A DNA stretch of 29,627 nt, from the NCBI GenBank assembly GCA_034433695.1, contig DAOUAK010000081.1, forward strand, positions 1 to 29,627, written 5' to 3'. How positions within the stretch are numbered: the first letter of the stretch is position 1; each line of letters begins with the position of its first letter. This stretch comes from JASFBA01 sp034433695 (lineage in GTDB: Bacteria > Chloroflexota > Chloroflexia > DTKN01). Below the pieces are notes generated by a model. The model was given only the letters and a program-made list of their open reading frames with translations, was not told the DNA's origin and searched no databases. The position numbers and the translations under genes are program-made. Positions 29,389-29,627 of the stretch are shown piece by piece.

Positions 29389-29627
29389 TCATGGGGTGCC
29401 CCGGCACCCGCTGCACAAACCCGAGATCGAAAGGTGTTGAAGATCGGCTTCAAAGCCGTGTCGTTCCCGAAGATGTCGTCCCAGCGTTTCCAGAGGTGGA
29501 CAATCGCCCACCTCGATTTCCAGTACCCGGCCACAATGTCGGCAGACCAGATGGAGATGCGGCCCGTGGCGCACCGTTGCGTAGACAACCCGTCCTCCCC
29601 CCAGGTCGTTCCGGCTGGCCAGCCCCT
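29389..29627 (-). CDS. Fur-family metalloregulator, C-terminal part (cut by window end)
   Basis: The last 78 or so codons of a Fur-like repressor; the N-terminal DNA-binding domain lies beyond the window. Visible are LGGGRVVYATVRHGPHLHLV, the Cys pair CRHCG of the structural zinc site, GFEADLQHLSISGLC and the second pair CSGC. The gene precedes cbiM by 18 bases in the same direction. This suggests a Nur-, Zur- or Fur-type regulator controlling cobalt/nickel uptake; the metal cannot be told from the fragment. Confidence 0.88.
   Translation of the reverse strand, partial: GLASRNDLGGGRVVYATVRHGPHLHLVCRHCGRVLEIEVGDCPPLETLGRHLRERHGFEADLQHLSISGLCSGCRGTP

Overview
The window is a G+C-rich (about two thirds by eye), gene-dense stretch of a bacterial chromosome. 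Gene content suggests a thermophilic, at least partly anaerobic member of the Chloroflexota, but no rRNA or complete phylogenetic marker set is present and this is inference. The pointers are a four-subunit pyruvate:ferredoxin oxidoreductase, a LipM-type octanoyltransferase, a Pro/Thr-rich LysM lipoprotein, a TgpA-like transglutaminase and a radical SAM cassette resembling the 'SynChlorMet' type. There is no tRNA, rRNA, CRISPR array, insertion sequence or prophage. No stretch over 300 bases lacks a gene; the longest gaps are 25473-25725 and 19665-19850, both filled by regulatory sequence.

Layout. (1) 129-2753 (+) is a compact candidate RiPP cassette: a radical SAM/SPASM maturase, a short HPr-kinase-like protein, a 67-residue precursor with three Cys residues spaced exactly 11 apart, and a Ser/His (SipW-type) signal peptidase. 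The first three genes overlap by 4 bases at each junction. (2) 2847-7303 (-) holds a YwaF-like membrane protein, a DnaB-C-like ATPase and a TgpA-like transglutaminase. (3) 7490-12455 (+) holds a REC/PAS protein coupled to a metallo-beta-lactamase-fold hydrolase, lipM, a glycosidase-like secreted protein and a Nudix hydrolase. (4) 12519-14066 (-) encodes Hsp20 and a J-domain chaperone; rplS is divergent at 14211, followed by a GT4 glycosyltransferase and a LysM lipoprotein. (5) 16582-19664 (+) is porGDAB, ending in a good terminator, followed by an asparaginase with its own promoter. (6) 20895-25472 (-) is asnS, a DUF6504-like protein, a PqqD-radical SAM-SPASM enzyme, and a membrane-anchored paralogue of that enzyme which has lost every Fe-S cysteine. 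(7) 25726-26637 (+) is NAD kinase. (8) 26656-29627 (-) is a Fur-family regulator (cut by the window end), CbiM fused to a PDGLE-like domain, and a CbiQ-CbiO fusion: a metal (Co/Ni) ECF importer.

The strongest candidates for something undescribed are four. First, the RiPP cassette with the 11-residue CxxGxx(A/P) repeat precursor. Second, the active/inactive pair of PqqD-radical SAM proteins. Third, a short leader ORF before asnS whose only Asn codon sits directly beside a 12-bp anti-Shine-Dalgarno element. Fourth, an extreme excess of the palindrome GGCCGGCC, about 49 copies by hand count, which resembles the HIP1 phenomenon of cyanobacteria.
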